Assembly: GCA_964489835.1 (NCBI GenBank)
Contig: CAZBBC010000056.1
Location: 1-25,117, forward strand
Origin: CAZBBC01 sp964489835
GTDB taxonomy: Bacteria > Calditrichota > Calditrichia > JAJRVZ01
Direction: 5' to 3'
Length of the DNA: 25,117 bases
The translations under genes and the position numbers were made by a program. The notes below the pieces were generated by a model. It saw only the letters and a program-made list of their open reading frames with translations. It had not been told where the DNA came from and did no database searches. This document shows positions 15,110 to 23,398 of the stretch, one piece after another; within the stretch, counting starts at the first letter, position 1; each line of letters opens with the position of its first letter.

Positions 15110-16153
15110 TTAATGAGAGATATGATTAAATTTATTAAGTAATTTTCTTTTCTCAGATTTAGACTTATCCATCACTTCATTCGTAGAATATTCAACAAAA
15201 ACCTCCATCCCATAATTAAGTTCCTGCTTCCGCCAATAATCTAACGGAGGTGTAGTCATGGCGTAGTAACGGGCATATCCGTTTAATACGGTAGAGTTGG
15301 TATCTATACTTACGGCATAATGGATACTGGTACCGACTGAAATATAGAAGATTTCATAATCCGTCAGATCATATTCAAGGTCAAAAACATTCCACCCGGC
15401 GGAGGAAATATCAAAAGAATCGGAGATCAGATTATCTTTGGGTTCGTCATTCTGATCATCGGACAATCTCACATTAATGGTAGTCGGACTAGTATAAAGT
15501 TGAGGCAAATGAATACGAACCTTTTTTAACAGGCAAGTGGTCACATCCACCGGTTTTTCAAATCTTTCAGCCAGGGAAGTATAATAAGCACGCAGTGGAA
15601 AGCTGGGATAATAGGTCTGATAACCTTCAAAAGTTCCGTCATCAATGTATGATATCCAGGTTGAAAAAAGATCCGCGGAGGAAGGTTCTAAAGGTATATC
15701 AGAAAGGTCCAGATCTGTGGATGGCGAAGACTCATCCATGGCCTCATCAGGATTACTTTTTAGAAATACCTGAACGATAAAGTCATAGCCACTCTTGCTT
15801 AATGTATAGTCAATGGTATTAATGGGTATATACCAAATGTTATCCTCCGTATCGCCTTTTACCTCAAGATAAACAGATGTAAAGCAGGGTGTAAACGGAT
15901 CCATATTACTTGAATCGTGCAACCGGATACCTAATACGATAAAAAACTCAACACTGGATTTATTAGTACTGAGGGCAATATTTATATCTGCATTTGACGA
16001 ATACCCATCTTCATCATTATCAACATAGTCAGAAAGCCAGATATCTTCTATGGTAACGGTAGTTTTTATGGGTTGAGTGGATTGTTTACACTGCCATGAA
16101 AGGCAGAGCAATACGATTAGAATATATCTCAGATTTCCCAATATCGATCTCAT
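15110..16153 (-). CDS. Secreted lipoprotein of unknown function
   Basis: This 347-residue protein begins with a signal peptide (MRSILGNLRYILIVLLCLSWQC). C22 in SWQC is the likely lipidated residue, with the loose lipobox seen in Bacteroidetes-like bacteria. The mature part opens with TIEDIWLSDYVDNDEDGYSS; the DNDEDG segment resembles a calcium-binding loop. The second half (about 205-320) carries RIHLP, INVRLSDDQNDEPKDNLIS, GWNVFDLEYDL and FYISVG, a pattern I associate with beta-sandwich C-terminal domains of secreted proteins from Marinimicrobia-like bacteria. No catalytic motif is visible. It follows PTS IIB by about 70 bases on the same strand and has AAGGA before its ATG. It is probably anchored in the outer membrane or exposed at the surface. 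The function is not recognised. Confidence 0.72.
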   Translation of the reverse strand: MRSILGNLRYILIVLLCLSWQCKQSTQPIKTTVTIEDIWLSDYVDNDEDGYSSNADINIALSTNKSSVEFFIVLGIRLHDSSNMDPFTPCFTSVYLEVKGDTEDNIWYIPINTIDYTLSKSGYDFIVQVFLKSNPDEAMDESSPSTDLDLSDIPLEPSSADLFSTWISYIDDGTFEGYQTYYPSFPLRAYYTSLAERFEKPVDVTTCLLKKVRIHLPQLYTSPTTINVRLSDDQNDEPKDNLISDSFDISSAGWNVFDLEYDLTDYEIFYISVGTSIHYAVSIDTNSTVLNGYARYYAMTTPPLDYWRKQELNYGMEVFVEYSTNEVMDKSKSEKRKLLNKFNHISH

Positions 16154-16222
16154 GTCTTATCCTTTCTTAATGACGCTATCTGATTGTCATTACGAGTTAC
16201 AAAGAATGAGTAGCCTGCCTGC

Positions 16223-16705
16223 CTATCGATGATCTATCACGTCCAATATTTTGCGGGTTCTACCGGTTGGTATATCCTGGCAGTAGATGATGATCCCCTT
16301 GTCCAGAAGCCAGTGCAGCTGTGCGATTTCTGCTTCGTTTAAATACAGATAGGAGAGGTATTTCTTACGGTTATCAGAGAAATGGATGCCGCCCAGATTG
16401 ATTTTTCCCGGTATATACCCCCGGTTGACTATATTAATAACCACCTGTGGTTCCCTGACCAATACGATCGTTTTATCATGCGGTTTAATGTCCGTTGACA
16501 AAATTTTTGAGGTTTCTTCAACATTACAAATCAACGCCTGCAGGTTAGTCGGTACACAGGATGTATAGAGCTCTTTTTCCCAATCATTCTGGCTGACATC
16601 ATCATCGCAAAGCAGAATCCGTTCACTTTTCAACGGTCTTGCCCAGCCTAAAACCACCTGTCCATGAATCAGCCGGTCATCGATCCGGAACAATTGAACA
16701 TCCAT
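16223..16705 (-). CDS. PTS system mannose-family IIB component
   Basis: This 160-residue phosphocarrier of the mannose/fructose/sorbose PTS family accepts phosphate from IIA. The family phosphorylation site is H14 in RIDDRLIHGQV, the very hallmark of this group. LVREPQ, NLGGIHFSDNRKKYLSYLYL and GIIIYCQDIPT agree with the conserved body. Its ATG overlaps the IIA stop by one base (TAATG), so the two are translationally coupled. A complete transporter would need IIC and IID, but the next gene is a lipoprotein and neither is found in the window. It may therefore transfer phosphate to an unlinked permease or serve regulation. The stop codon lies in GCAGGCAGGC-type sequence that resembles dispersed repeat DNA. 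Confidence 0.92.
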   Translation of the reverse strand: MDVQLFRIDDRLIHGQVVLGWARPLKSERILLCDDDVSQNDWEKELYTSCVPTNLQALICNVEETSKILSTDIKPHDKTIVLVREPQVVINIVNRGYIPGKINLGGIHFSDNRKKYLSYLYLNEAEIAQLHWLLDKGIIIYCQDIPTGRTRKILDVIDHR

Positions 16706-17100
16706 TATGATGTTCCTTCCACATGAATAATTCCTCTGTTTCCATCTTTTATCACCTTCTTTATCAACTCTCTATAGGGTAATTCGTTCAAATTGTTAAA
16801 GAAGGAGAGGAGCATGGGCATATTAACGCCGGCGATAATGGTCATCCTCGGATGTTGTTTGCGGATCATATTAGCCAGACTCCAGCAGCTACCGCCGGCA
16901 AGATCGACAAAGCAAATAATCCGGTTCGGTTTAACATCTTTAATATTATCATTGATTTTTTTCACCAGAACAGGAAGGGCATCTTTCATATTGGTATAAG
17001 GAAAAATATTCTGTTGTTTCCCGAGAATGCCTTCGGCTGCCTTTTTCAGACACACAGCCATTTTTTCATGGGTCAGGATAAAAGTAGCGTATGTTTCCAT
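16705..17100 (-). CDS. PTS system mannose-family IIA component
   Basis: This 131-residue cytoplasmic phosphocarrier belongs to the EIIA-Man family, accepting phosphate from HPr and passing it to IIB. H11 in FILTHEKMA is the expected phosphorylated histidine. DLAGGSCWSLA corresponds to the family block DLFGGSP, and GVNMPMLL to GVNLPML. The length is right for a free-standing IIA. It overlaps the hprK stop and the IIB start by one base each (TAATG twice), so the three genes form one translationally coupled unit. The link with HPr kinase suggests the proteins sense energy or carbon state. Confidence 0.92.
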   Translation of the reverse strand: METYATFILTHEKMAVCLKKAAEGILGKQQNIFPYTNMKDALPVLVKKINDNIKDVKPNRIICFVDLAGGSCWSLANMIRKQHPRMTIIAGVNMPMLLSFFNNLNELPYRELIKKVIKDGNRGIIHVEGTS

Positions 17101-18095
17101 TATTCCATATCACGACGTAAGGGTAATTCGGTCAATTCCCGGTTGGTTGCGCTTTTTGAGCGCATATGTTCTTTTAATCGCCGGTTGAATTCTTTAGCGG
17201 TATAATAACCCTGCATTTTTAATAACTGATTCATGGCAATTGTTTCACAGATCACCGTCATATTTTTACCTGGATTAATGGGCAGATTTACCAATGGAAG
17301 ATCAACCTCCAGAATTTTTGTGGTCTCTTCATCCAAACCGGTACGATCCCACTCTTTTTTTGTATCCCATTGATGCAGACGGATTTCAACTTCAATACGT
17401 TTTTGCAGCCGAACACCGCGAATACCGAATACCTTTTTTACATCGACCAGCCCAACACCTCGTAACTCGATATGATGCTCAGATATTTCACGACCTTTAC
17501 CGATCAGGATATCTTCCGCGGTTCGCGTAATCAAAACCACATCATCGGCAACCAGACGATGCCCACGTTCAACCAGGTCTAAAGCCACTTCACTTTTTCC
17601 AATTCCACTTCGCCCCGTGACCAGCAATCCGATGCCGTAAACATCAACCAGTGAAGCATGAACAGAAGTTTTCGGCGCAAATTTCATATCCAGATAATCA
17701 CTCATCAAATGCATCAGTTGGGTAGTCGTCATCGGTGTGCCAAATATAGATATACTTCGCCGCGTAGCCGCCTGTAGCAAGTATTTTGGTAATTTATTTC
17801 CGTTGGTTACAATGAGAATAGGAATCTCAAATTCGATAAAACGATCGATTGATTGAACTAACTTATCATCGGAGAGGGAATTAAGATACCGGACCTCGGT
17901 GTTTCCCAGAACCTGAACCCGGTCGTAAGTGAATAGTTCAACAAAGCCAGCCAGGGCCAATCCGGGACGGTGGGTATCGCTTTTATTGATCTTGCGGTTA
18001 AAACCGTTCTCGGAACTCATCAGGCTGAGCTTCAGCCGGTCTTTATTATCTTTGAAAAAAGTACTGACCGTTATATGTTGCATCGAGGCTTTCAT
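17100..18095 (-). CDS. hprK: HPr kinase/phosphorylase
   Basis: HprK phosphorylates and dephosphorylates a serine of the PTS carrier HPr in response to ATP, phosphate and sugar phosphates. Numbered from the ATG at 18095 (331 residues), the N-terminal domain is followed by the catalytic domain with H146 in SVHASLVDVYG. The P-loop is GRSGIGKS (161-168), ADDVV (183-187) follows it, and the family signature ELRGVGLVDVKKVFG spans 210-224. The length matches the family. An in-frame TTG at 18107 and an ATG at 18083 are alternative starts; none has a strong ribosome-binding site. It heads the unit hprK-IIA-IIB. HPr and enzyme I are not in the window. It is separated from hpf by an intrinsic terminator and 423 bases of repeat-rich DNA, so it must have its own promoter. 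Confidence 0.95.
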   Translation of the reverse strand: MKASMQHITVSTFFKDNKDRLKLSLMSSENGFNRKINKSDTHRPGLALAGFVELFTYDRVQVLGNTEVRYLNSLSDDKLVQSIDRFIEFEIPILIVTNGNKLPKYLLQAATRRSISIFGTPMTTTQLMHLMSDYLDMKFAPKTSVHASLVDVYGIGLLVTGRSGIGKSEVALDLVERGHRLVADDVVLITRTAEDILIGKGREISEHHIELRGVGLVDVKKVFGIRGVRLQKRIEVEIRLHQWDTKKEWDRTGLDEETTKILEVDLPLVNLPINPGKNMTVICETIAMNQLLKMQGYYTAKEFNRRLKEHMRSKSATNRELTELPLRRDME

Positions 18096-18203
18096 TGGCA
18101 AATCCAAATAATATATTAATTTAATAATTAAAAATCTATGTACAATTATCCCAGCTCACATAATCGACCGAAATCTAATTTTTTATAAAATACAATTTAA
18201 ATT

Positions 18204-18240
18204 AAAATCCGAAATTCTAAGCACGAAATCCGAAACAAAT
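18204..18240. repeat. Degenerate short tandem-like repeat F
   Basis: AAATCCGAAA occurs twice in about 30 bases (AAAATCCGAAATTC and CACGAAATCCGAAAC), with one intervening piece. Related AAATCCCAAAT units lie at 18909-18950. Confidence 0.5.
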
Positions 18241-18308
18241 CTTAAATTTAAATATCTAATCTGATTAATTCATAAACATTAGATCTATCATTTAGCGACC
18301 ATTAAGTC

Positions 18309-18340
18309 TCCCCTTAAAAAAGGGGACTAAGGGGATGTTA
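18309..18340 (+). repeat. REP-like palindrome B, copy 3
   Basis: TCCCCTTAAAAAAGGGGA is followed by CTAAGGGGATGTTA. The whole unit equals the reverse complement of 11885-11916, one of the best conserved pairs in the window. Confidence 0.8.
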
Positions 18341-18396
18341 AAAAAAATGAAGATTTTTTAAGACCATTATTTATAAATCAAAATTATTTATCTTTT

Positions 18397-18432
18397 TTAT
18401 ATCAAAAATCGTCATTCCTTGTTCGATATTCA
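18397..18432 (-). repeat. Dispersed repeat C, copy 2 (inverted)
   Basis: The reverse complement contains TGAATATCGAACAAGGAATG and then ACGATTTTTGATATAA. It matches 151-186 with about five changes over 36 bases. Confidence 0.7.
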
Positions 18433-18465
18433 AAATATCTCTTCTATAAAATTACAAACCATTAC

Positions 18466-18495
18466 AAAAAAAAAGGGTGCCGGAAAAAGGCACCC
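18466..18495 (-). terminator. Intrinsic terminator of hpf
   Basis: On the minus strand GGGTGCC (18495-18489) pairs with GGCACCC (18481-18475) around a 7-base loop, and a run of nine T follows (18474-18466). It starts 24 bases after the hpf stop and is the strongest terminator on the minus strand here. Confidence 0.9.
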
Positions 18496-18518
18496 ATTCT
18501 TAAACAAAAAAATTCTAT

Positions 18519-18839
18519 CTAAACCGCAATAATATCGTTCAATTTCTCGTTCCTGTGTTCGCGTTCTCTTTCCTTAAACCGCTTGATCTGCCGTTCACAA
18601 TTATCCAGAGCCAGATCGATGGATTTGTAAATGTCTTCAGATTTTTCGCGAATAAATATAGTCTTGTTATTCAATGTCAATTTAAACTCAGCGATCTGAT
18701 CCCTCTTTTCATAGGAGAAAACCACTTCAGTATCAATAACACCTTCATATAGACGTTTTTTACGGCCAATCTTGTCGCTCACATATTTTTTTAACCGGTC
18801 TGATGCTTTGCCGCCTCTTGCGGTGATAGATAAATTCAT
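18519..18839 (-). CDS. hpf: Ribosome hibernation-promoting factor, short form
   Basis: This 106-residue protein of the HPF/RaiA family binds the 30S decoding centre and helps to inactivate ribosomes in stationary phase or stress. It begins MNLSITARGGKASDRLKKYV, has the DTEVVFSYEK and FKLTLNNKTIFIREKSEDIYKSID blocks and ends in a basic helix rich in arginine and lysine (NCERQIKRFKEREREHRNEK). There is no C-terminal dimerisation domain, so it is the short type, which often works with a separate partner. AGGAGG lies five bases before the ATG, one of the best sites in the window. It has a strong terminator and lies 164 bases after xerC. The neighbouring hprK is a common association in other phyla, where hpf and PTS genes cluster. 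Confidence 0.93.
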   Translation of the reverse strand: MNLSITARGGKASDRLKKYVSDKIGRKKRLYEGVIDTEVVFSYEKRDQIAEFKLTLNNKTIFIREKSEDIYKSIDLALDNCERQIKRFKEREREHRNEKLNDIIAV

Positions 18840-19003
18840 TTAATCCTCCTTTTATTTATGATACATTATTGCACAAACTAATACACGGCACACCGTGCCC
18901 CTTGGGGGAAATCCCAAATCTAAATCACCAAATCCCAAATAAATCCCAATTACCAATCACACTCTTCTCTTTTCGCTTTTCTTATTTCTTATATATAAAC
19001 GCA
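18840..19003. other. Spacer between xerC and hpf with short repeats
   Basis: It contains a small palindrome CACGGCACACCGTG (18884-18897), a CCCCTTGGGGG stretch right after it, and three AAATCCCAA(A)T units (18909-18919, 18930-18940, 18941-18950). The hpf promoter should lie here but is not clear. Confidence 0.5.
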
Positions 19004-19912
19004 TCATTCATCATTACCATTCCCCGCGCCGGGATGGGCACGGCCATAAACGGATTTGAGTCGCTCAATGGAAGTGTGTGTATAAATCTGCGTGGTAGAT
19101 AAATTTGCATGTCCTAAAAGATCCTTAACGGCTCGTATATCCGCGCCCTGATTCATAAGATGCGTGGCAAACGTATGACGCAATACATGAGGGCTCTTCT
19201 TCTTTATTTCGGATACTTTTCCCAAATATTTACTAATATTTCGATGAACGATCATTGGATACATCTTTTTTCCCGATTTTAGGATGAAAATATTATTGAC
19301 ATCGGAATGTGCATACAGATTTCTTATTTTTAAAAGTTTTTCTAATTTTTCCCGTGCATATCCACTGATGGGTATTACCCGCTGTTTATCTCCTTTACCG
19401 GTTACCTTTATCAGGTTCTGTTCCAGCATCAGGTCGGAAAGCTTAAGATCGATCAGTTCTGCCCGTCGTATACCGGCAGCGTAAAACAACTCCAGCATCG
19501 CCCGGTCACGGATTCCCTCAAAAGAGTTTTCATCCGGCATTTCCATCAGCGTTTCTACATGCTCGATCGACAGAAATTCCGGTAGGCGCTTCTCAAATTT
19601 GGGTGTTCGGGTGGTTAAGGTAGGATTAATCTCCAGATATTCATGTCGGGTTAGAAATTTGAAGTAAGATTTTATCGAGGCCAGTTTACGGGCAATACTG
19701 ATCTTTCGCAGATTTTGCATACTCAGCCAGCCCATATAACCACGAATGATTCTCTTGTCAACCAGTTGCCAATTAACAGTATCGGTGTGAAAATATTCTT
19801 TTAAAAATGACTCGAATTGTCGTAAATCATTATGATATGCTTCTACTGTGTTTTCTGAATATCTGCGTTCTAGTTTGATGTATTTGATGAATTCGCGTAA
19901 AAAGCGATGCAT
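19004..19912 (-). CDS. xerC: Tyrosine recombinase XerC/XerD family
   Basis: This 302-residue site-specific recombinase, the usual Xer length, would resolve chromosome dimers at dif together with a partner and FtsK. The N-terminal SAM-like core-binding domain spans about 1-95. The catalytic residues are R149 (AAGIRRAEL), K173 (GKGDKQR), H242 and R245 (HVLRHTFATHL), H268 (LLGHANLSTTQ) and Y277 (IYTHTS). All are present, so it should be active. The ATG overlaps the topA stop by one base (TAATG). The topA-xerC order is common in bacteria outside the proteobacteria. XerC and XerD cannot be told apart from sequence alone, but the topA link favours XerC (sometimes named XerA or CodV in other phyla). 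Confidence 0.9.
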   Translation of the reverse strand: MHRFLREFIKYIKLERRYSENTVEAYHNDLRQFESFLKEYFHTDTVNWQLVDKRIIRGYMGWLSMQNLRKISIARKLASIKSYFKFLTRHEYLEINPTLTTRTPKFEKRLPEFLSIEHVETLMEMPDENSFEGIRDRAMLELFYAAGIRRAELIDLKLSDLMLEQNLIKVTGKGDKQRVIPISGYAREKLEKLLKIRNLYAHSDVNNIFILKSGKKMYPMIVHRNISKYLGKVSEIKKKSPHVLRHTFATHLMNQGADIRAVKDLLGHANLSTTQIYTHTSIERLKSVYGRAHPGAGNGNDE

Positions 19913-22191
19913 TAAGCTGTGGTTTCCTTTTTAGATAAGTCTACTATATTTTTACATTCCGGACACTGCAAAAAGTTCCCTTTTGCCCGGGAATATTTTT
20001 CTTCGAGGTAATTATTACCACATTCCGGACAGGCAGAATTAACGGGTTTATTCCAGCTGACAAAATCACATTTTGGATAGCGGGAACATCCGTAAAAGGT
20101 TTTCCCCCTGCGACTCTTTCTTTCAATGACATCTCCGTCACATTCGCTTCGGGGACATTTAATGCCTAGTGGGATTGGTTTGGTATTCTTACAATTCGGA
20201 TAATCGGAACAGGCCAGGAATCTTCCATATCTGCCTATTTTATAAACCATCGGTTTTCCACATTTATTACAGATCTCATCACTGGTCTGGGGTACATTTT
20301 CTTCAGCCAGCGGTTTGGTATTTTTACAGTCCGGGTATCCGCTGCAGGCAATAAACCGCCCATTACGTCCCCAGCGAATAACCATCGATTTTCCACAGAG
20401 GTCACAGGTGACCCCGGCTTCTTCCTGCAGGTCCGATTTTATCTCTTCCTGTTTGGAGTTTACTGCGTTCATAGCCAATTTAAAGGGTTGATAAAAGTCA
20501 TTCATCACCTTCTCATACCCACGGTCGCCGCTGGCTATACTATCCAGCTCGTTTTCCATCTCGGCTGTAAATTTCACATCAAATATATTGGGAAAATTCT
20601 TTATCAGGATCTTATTTACGGTTTCACCCAGATCAGTGGCCCACAATTTATTTTCTTTTTTTTCAACATATTTACGTTTTAAAATTGTCGTAATGATTTG
20701 GGCGTAGGTACTGGGTCGTCCGATCCCCTGTTTGTCCAGTTCTTTTACTAAAGTACTTTCGGTATATCGTGCCGCAGGCTTGGTAAAATTTTGCTTCGGT
20801 TCTACCTCTTTAAGATCAAGCGTTTCATTGTCTTTCAAACCTGGTGGAATCACTTCCTGTTCGTTTTCGTCGTTTTCTTCACCGATTTCCAACTGACGGC
20901 CATAGACCTTCAGATAACCATCGAAAACTAAAACCTCACCTTCCGCTTTGAATAAATAATTACCCCCACTAACTTCTACAACCGTTTTATCATAAACCGC
21001 CGGCTTCATTTGACAGGCGATAAAGCGTTTCCAGATTAACTCATAGAGTTTGAACTGATCTTTACTCAGATGATTTCTCAGGGCCTGGGGTTCGAATTCT
21101 GCGGTAAGATAGGTCGGACGTATGGCTTCGTGAGCATCCTGGGCTGATTTTTTACTGTGGAAGACGCGCACTTTTTCATGAAGATAATTCTCTCCATAAA
21201 TTGACTGGACATAGGTACGGGCTCCACTGATGGCCTCTTGACTGATCCGGGTGGAATCGGTACGCATATAAGTAATTAATCCGATACTGCCTTTGCCGGG
21301 TATCTCCACGCCCTCATACAACTGTTGGGCAATAGTCATGATCCGGTTGGTCGAATAGCTGAACAGACGGGCAGCTGCCTGCTGCAAGGTGCTGGTAATA
21401 AAGGGAGGAAAAGGTTGTCTATTTACATTTTTGCGGATCAGCCCACTGATGATCAGCGGTGCTTTTTTGATTTCAGCTATGTGCTGCTCGGAATCGGCAC
21501 CCGTTTTTATTTCTGCTTTTTTAAAATCTTTTTTACCGGAATCCCGAATTTTGATCAGTTTGGCCCAGAATGGCGTTTCCGGCTGACCTTTGACCAGGAT
21601 CTTGATAGTCCAGTATTCTTCTTCTATAAAACCGCGGATAATTTTTTCCCGCTCACAGACCAATCGCAGTGCTACCGATTGTACACGGCCGGCACTTAAT
21701 CCGCGATATACGGTTTTCCATAATATCGGGCTAACCTCATAGCCAACGATCCGGTCCAGTACCCTTCTGGCTTGTTGTGAATAGACCCGGGTCATATCGA
21801 TTTGACGGGGGGATTCGATCGCCCGGGTCACCGCATTCTTTGTAATTTCATTAAATTCTATGCGATGAATGTCTTTACCTTTTTTTTCCAGTATCGAGGC
21901 AATATGATAAGCAATTGCCTCGCCCTCACGATCAGGATCAGTCGCCAGATAAACCCGGGTGACTTTCTGAGCGTGGGTTTTTAGCTGTTTGATGATTTTT
22001 TCTTTTCCACGGATCTTTATATACTGTGGTTTGAAACCATCATCGACATTAACACCGAACTTACTTTTAGGCAAATCAATCACATGCCCGACAGAGGCTT
22101 CTACCTCAAATCCGGGTCCCAAATATTTCTTGATTGTTTTTGCTTTACTTGGTGATTCAACAATAACCAGTGATTTTTCTATAGCACTCAT
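19912..22191 (-). CDS. topA: DNA topoisomerase I
   Basis: This is a type IA topoisomerase that relaxes negative supercoils. Its 759 residues include a Toprim domain (about 1-145) with LVIVESPSKAKTI (E12) and DPDREGEA (85-92), and the active-site tyrosine Y308 in GLITYMRTDSTR. QARRVLDRIVGYEVSP and LSAGRVQSVALRLV mark domains II-IV. The C-terminus carries a series of CxxC zinc-ribbon units (CDLCGKSM, CNKCGKPM, CPRSECDGD, CPECGNN with CPECKN), about four in all. It is followed by xerC with a one-base overlap. AAGGAT lies about 15 bases before the ATG, so initiation may be weak. Confidence 0.97.
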   Translation of the reverse strand: MSAIEKSLVIVESPSKAKTIKKYLGPGFEVEASVGHVIDLPKSKFGVNVDDGFKPQYIKIRGKEKIIKQLKTHAQKVTRVYLATDPDREGEAIAYHIASILEKKGKDIHRIEFNEITKNAVTRAIESPRQIDMTRVYSQQARRVLDRIVGYEVSPILWKTVYRGLSAGRVQSVALRLVCEREKIIRGFIEEEYWTIKILVKGQPETPFWAKLIKIRDSGKKDFKKAEIKTGADSEQHIAEIKKAPLIISGLIRKNVNRQPFPPFITSTLQQAAARLFSYSTNRIMTIAQQLYEGVEIPGKGSIGLITYMRTDSTRISQEAISGARTYVQSIYGENYLHEKVRVFHSKKSAQDAHEAIRPTYLTAEFEPQALRNHLSKDQFKLYELIWKRFIACQMKPAVYDKTVVEVSGGNYLFKAEGEVLVFDGYLKVYGRQLEIGEENDENEQEVIPPGLKDNETLDLKEVEPKQNFTKPAARYTESTLVKELDKQGIGRPSTYAQIITTILKRKYVEKKENKLWATDLGETVNKILIKNFPNIFDVKFTAEMENELDSIASGDRGYEKVMNDFYQPFKLAMNAVNSKQEEIKSDLQEEAGVTCDLCGKSMVIRWGRNGRFIACSGYPDCKNTKPLAEENVPQTSDEICNKCGKPMVYKIGRYGRFLACSDYPNCKNTKPIPLGIKCPRSECDGDVIERKSRRGKTFYGCSRYPKCDFVSWNKPVNSACPECGNNYLEEKYSRAKGNFLQCPECKNIVDLSKKETTA

Positions 22192-22359
22192 GCAAATTAT
22201 TCATCCTTATTCGATTTTCATGTTTTATAACAGCAATTAATGTTCCAATAACCAAATAATTGTACAAAATGTTCCTGGGCAGAAAAAATTTTCTTTTTAG
22301 CGGGGCAAAACTGAATGAAGTAATTAGAAATATCATCAAGAACTAGTTAATACCGGTAA

Positions 22360-22824
22360 TTATTGTATCGGAGTATCTCCCTGATAAAAGGGATAACCAT
22401 TGAAAGACGTACGGCTATCCATACCGAACAAAATGGTGGCAACAATCGACTTTAAATCATCGACAGAGATATCATCTTTGCCAAAAGCAACGGCACGTTC
22501 AATGAACATCTCAATATCATTTTCCTTTATCACTCCCAGCTGAATCAGCTGCAAAAGGAATCCGTAAGCATCCGGTGATATAATTAATCGTTCAAAGTCA
22601 GGGTGATCTTCCAACTGATCACTAAACTCGTGACCTATATCATGCCGTTCCTGCGGCCGGTTTTTCAGGTATTCAAAAATCCAGGAAAAGGCCAGACTGA
22701 CTTCAACATCCGTATAACCCTTTACCAGAAGTTCCCTTGTCAGATCAACCTGGTCTTTTTTATTGCGTTCCTGTTGAAGCTCATTCAGCAGGTAGACAAT
22801 TATTTCAATTATTCGTTCTTGCAT
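22360..22824 (-). CDS. smg: Smg/DUF494 family protein
   Basis: This 154-residue, mostly helical acidic protein belongs to the Smg (DUF494) family. It begins MQERIIEIIVYLLNEL and has DVEVSLAFSWIFEYL and AYGFLLQLIQLGVIKENDIEMFIERA; the family's length is about 150-160. In proteobacteria smg sits next to topA and dprA, and here too it is directly upstream of topA (168 bases away), which supports the assignment. The function is unknown. No clear ribosome-binding site is seen before the ATG at 22824. Confidence 0.85.
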   Translation of the reverse strand: MQERIIEIIVYLLNELQQERNKKDQVDLTRELLVKGYTDVEVSLAFSWIFEYLKNRPQERHDIGHEFSDQLEDHPDFERLIISPDAYGFLLQLIQLGVIKENDIEMFIERAVAFGKDDISVDDLKSIVATILFGMDSRTSFNGYPFYQGDTPIQ

Positions 22825-23092
22825 AGGATTCAGTATTTATTTCAAACTACACAAAACCATTTTTAAAATCAAGATTAAAGAAAGAGGTATTTATTTTGTG
22901 ATAATATGCTATACAATAGTTATTAAATATGTGATAATAATCAATTTTTACTTGCACAAAATATCTTATAGGGGGAAAACGTCATCAAAAGAACAACCTG
23001 TAAAAAAATTATTTGATTGGAAACTCGTGGATCGATCCTAACTAATACCGTCAACGGCCACTGCCTCTAATTCTTCCCTCAAAGTACCTTTA
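22825..23092. other. AT-rich spacer, promoter region for smg-topA
   Basis: No convincing gene was found. A 21-codon frame (23038-23103, minus strand) overlaps the end of the DUF971 gene; see the remark under rejected items. The palindrome GGATCGATCC occurs at 23029-23038. Confidence 0.4.
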
Positions 23093-23398
23093 TCAATCAT
23101 CATCTTCGCACAGTTGCCGCAAATATTCGTAAGTGTAAATACCGGTGTCATGGCCATCGCTCCATTTCACGGCGATGGCATAATTACCAACATAACGCCA
23201 GCTGCTCAACTCGATCTGTTTTTGATCAGAACGAATCACTTTTAGAGGATCTTTTTTCTCTCTTTCTGCCTGGCAGGTGGCACAGGGACAGTGCTGTCTT
23301 AGCGTTTTTGTGAAACAGATGTTTTGTTCGCCATTTTCCCATACGATATTTAAAACACTTTCACTGATCCTGTCAATTTTTTCAGGTTTCAATTTCAA
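23093..23398 (-). CDS. DUF971 domain protein
   Basis: This is a 101-residue protein consisting of one DUF971 domain, the fold found at the N-terminus of gamma-butyrobetaine hydroxylases. The cysteine cluster LRQHCPCATCQAE (about 29-41) should bind metal, and WRYVGNYAIAVKWSDGHDTGIYTYEYLRQLC is the family's closing block. Free-standing versions are widespread and often linked to iron-sulfur cluster assembly or Mrp/ApbC proteins, but no such neighbour is seen here. The start is a TTG at 23398; another TTG at 23392 is better spaced from GGGAG (about 23401-23405), so the first two residues are uncertain. It ends 268 bases upstream of smg. Confidence 0.85.
   Translation of the reverse strand: MKLKPEKIDRISESVLNIVWENGEQNICFTKTLRQHCPCATCQAEREKKDPLKVIRSDQKQIELSSWRYVGNYAIAVKWSDGHDTGIYTYEYLRQLCEDDD

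Larger units (their letters stand above)
18096..18518. other. Repeat-rich intergenic region between hpf and hprK
   Basis: No gene was found in these 423 bases. They contain a degenerate AATCCGAAAT repeat (18204-18240), a CCCC/GGGG palindrome (18309-18340), an inverted copy of repeat C (18397-18432) and the hpf terminator (18466-18495). The hprK promoter should be in the left part, but I cannot identify it. Confidence 0.65.

Noticed and set aside
23038..23103. 21-codon open frame on the minus strand overlapping the end of the DUF971 gene (begins MMIDKGTLREEL)
   Set aside because: It reads like protein but is very short, has no ribosome-binding site of its own and no recognisable family. It could be a remnant, but nothing supports a gene.
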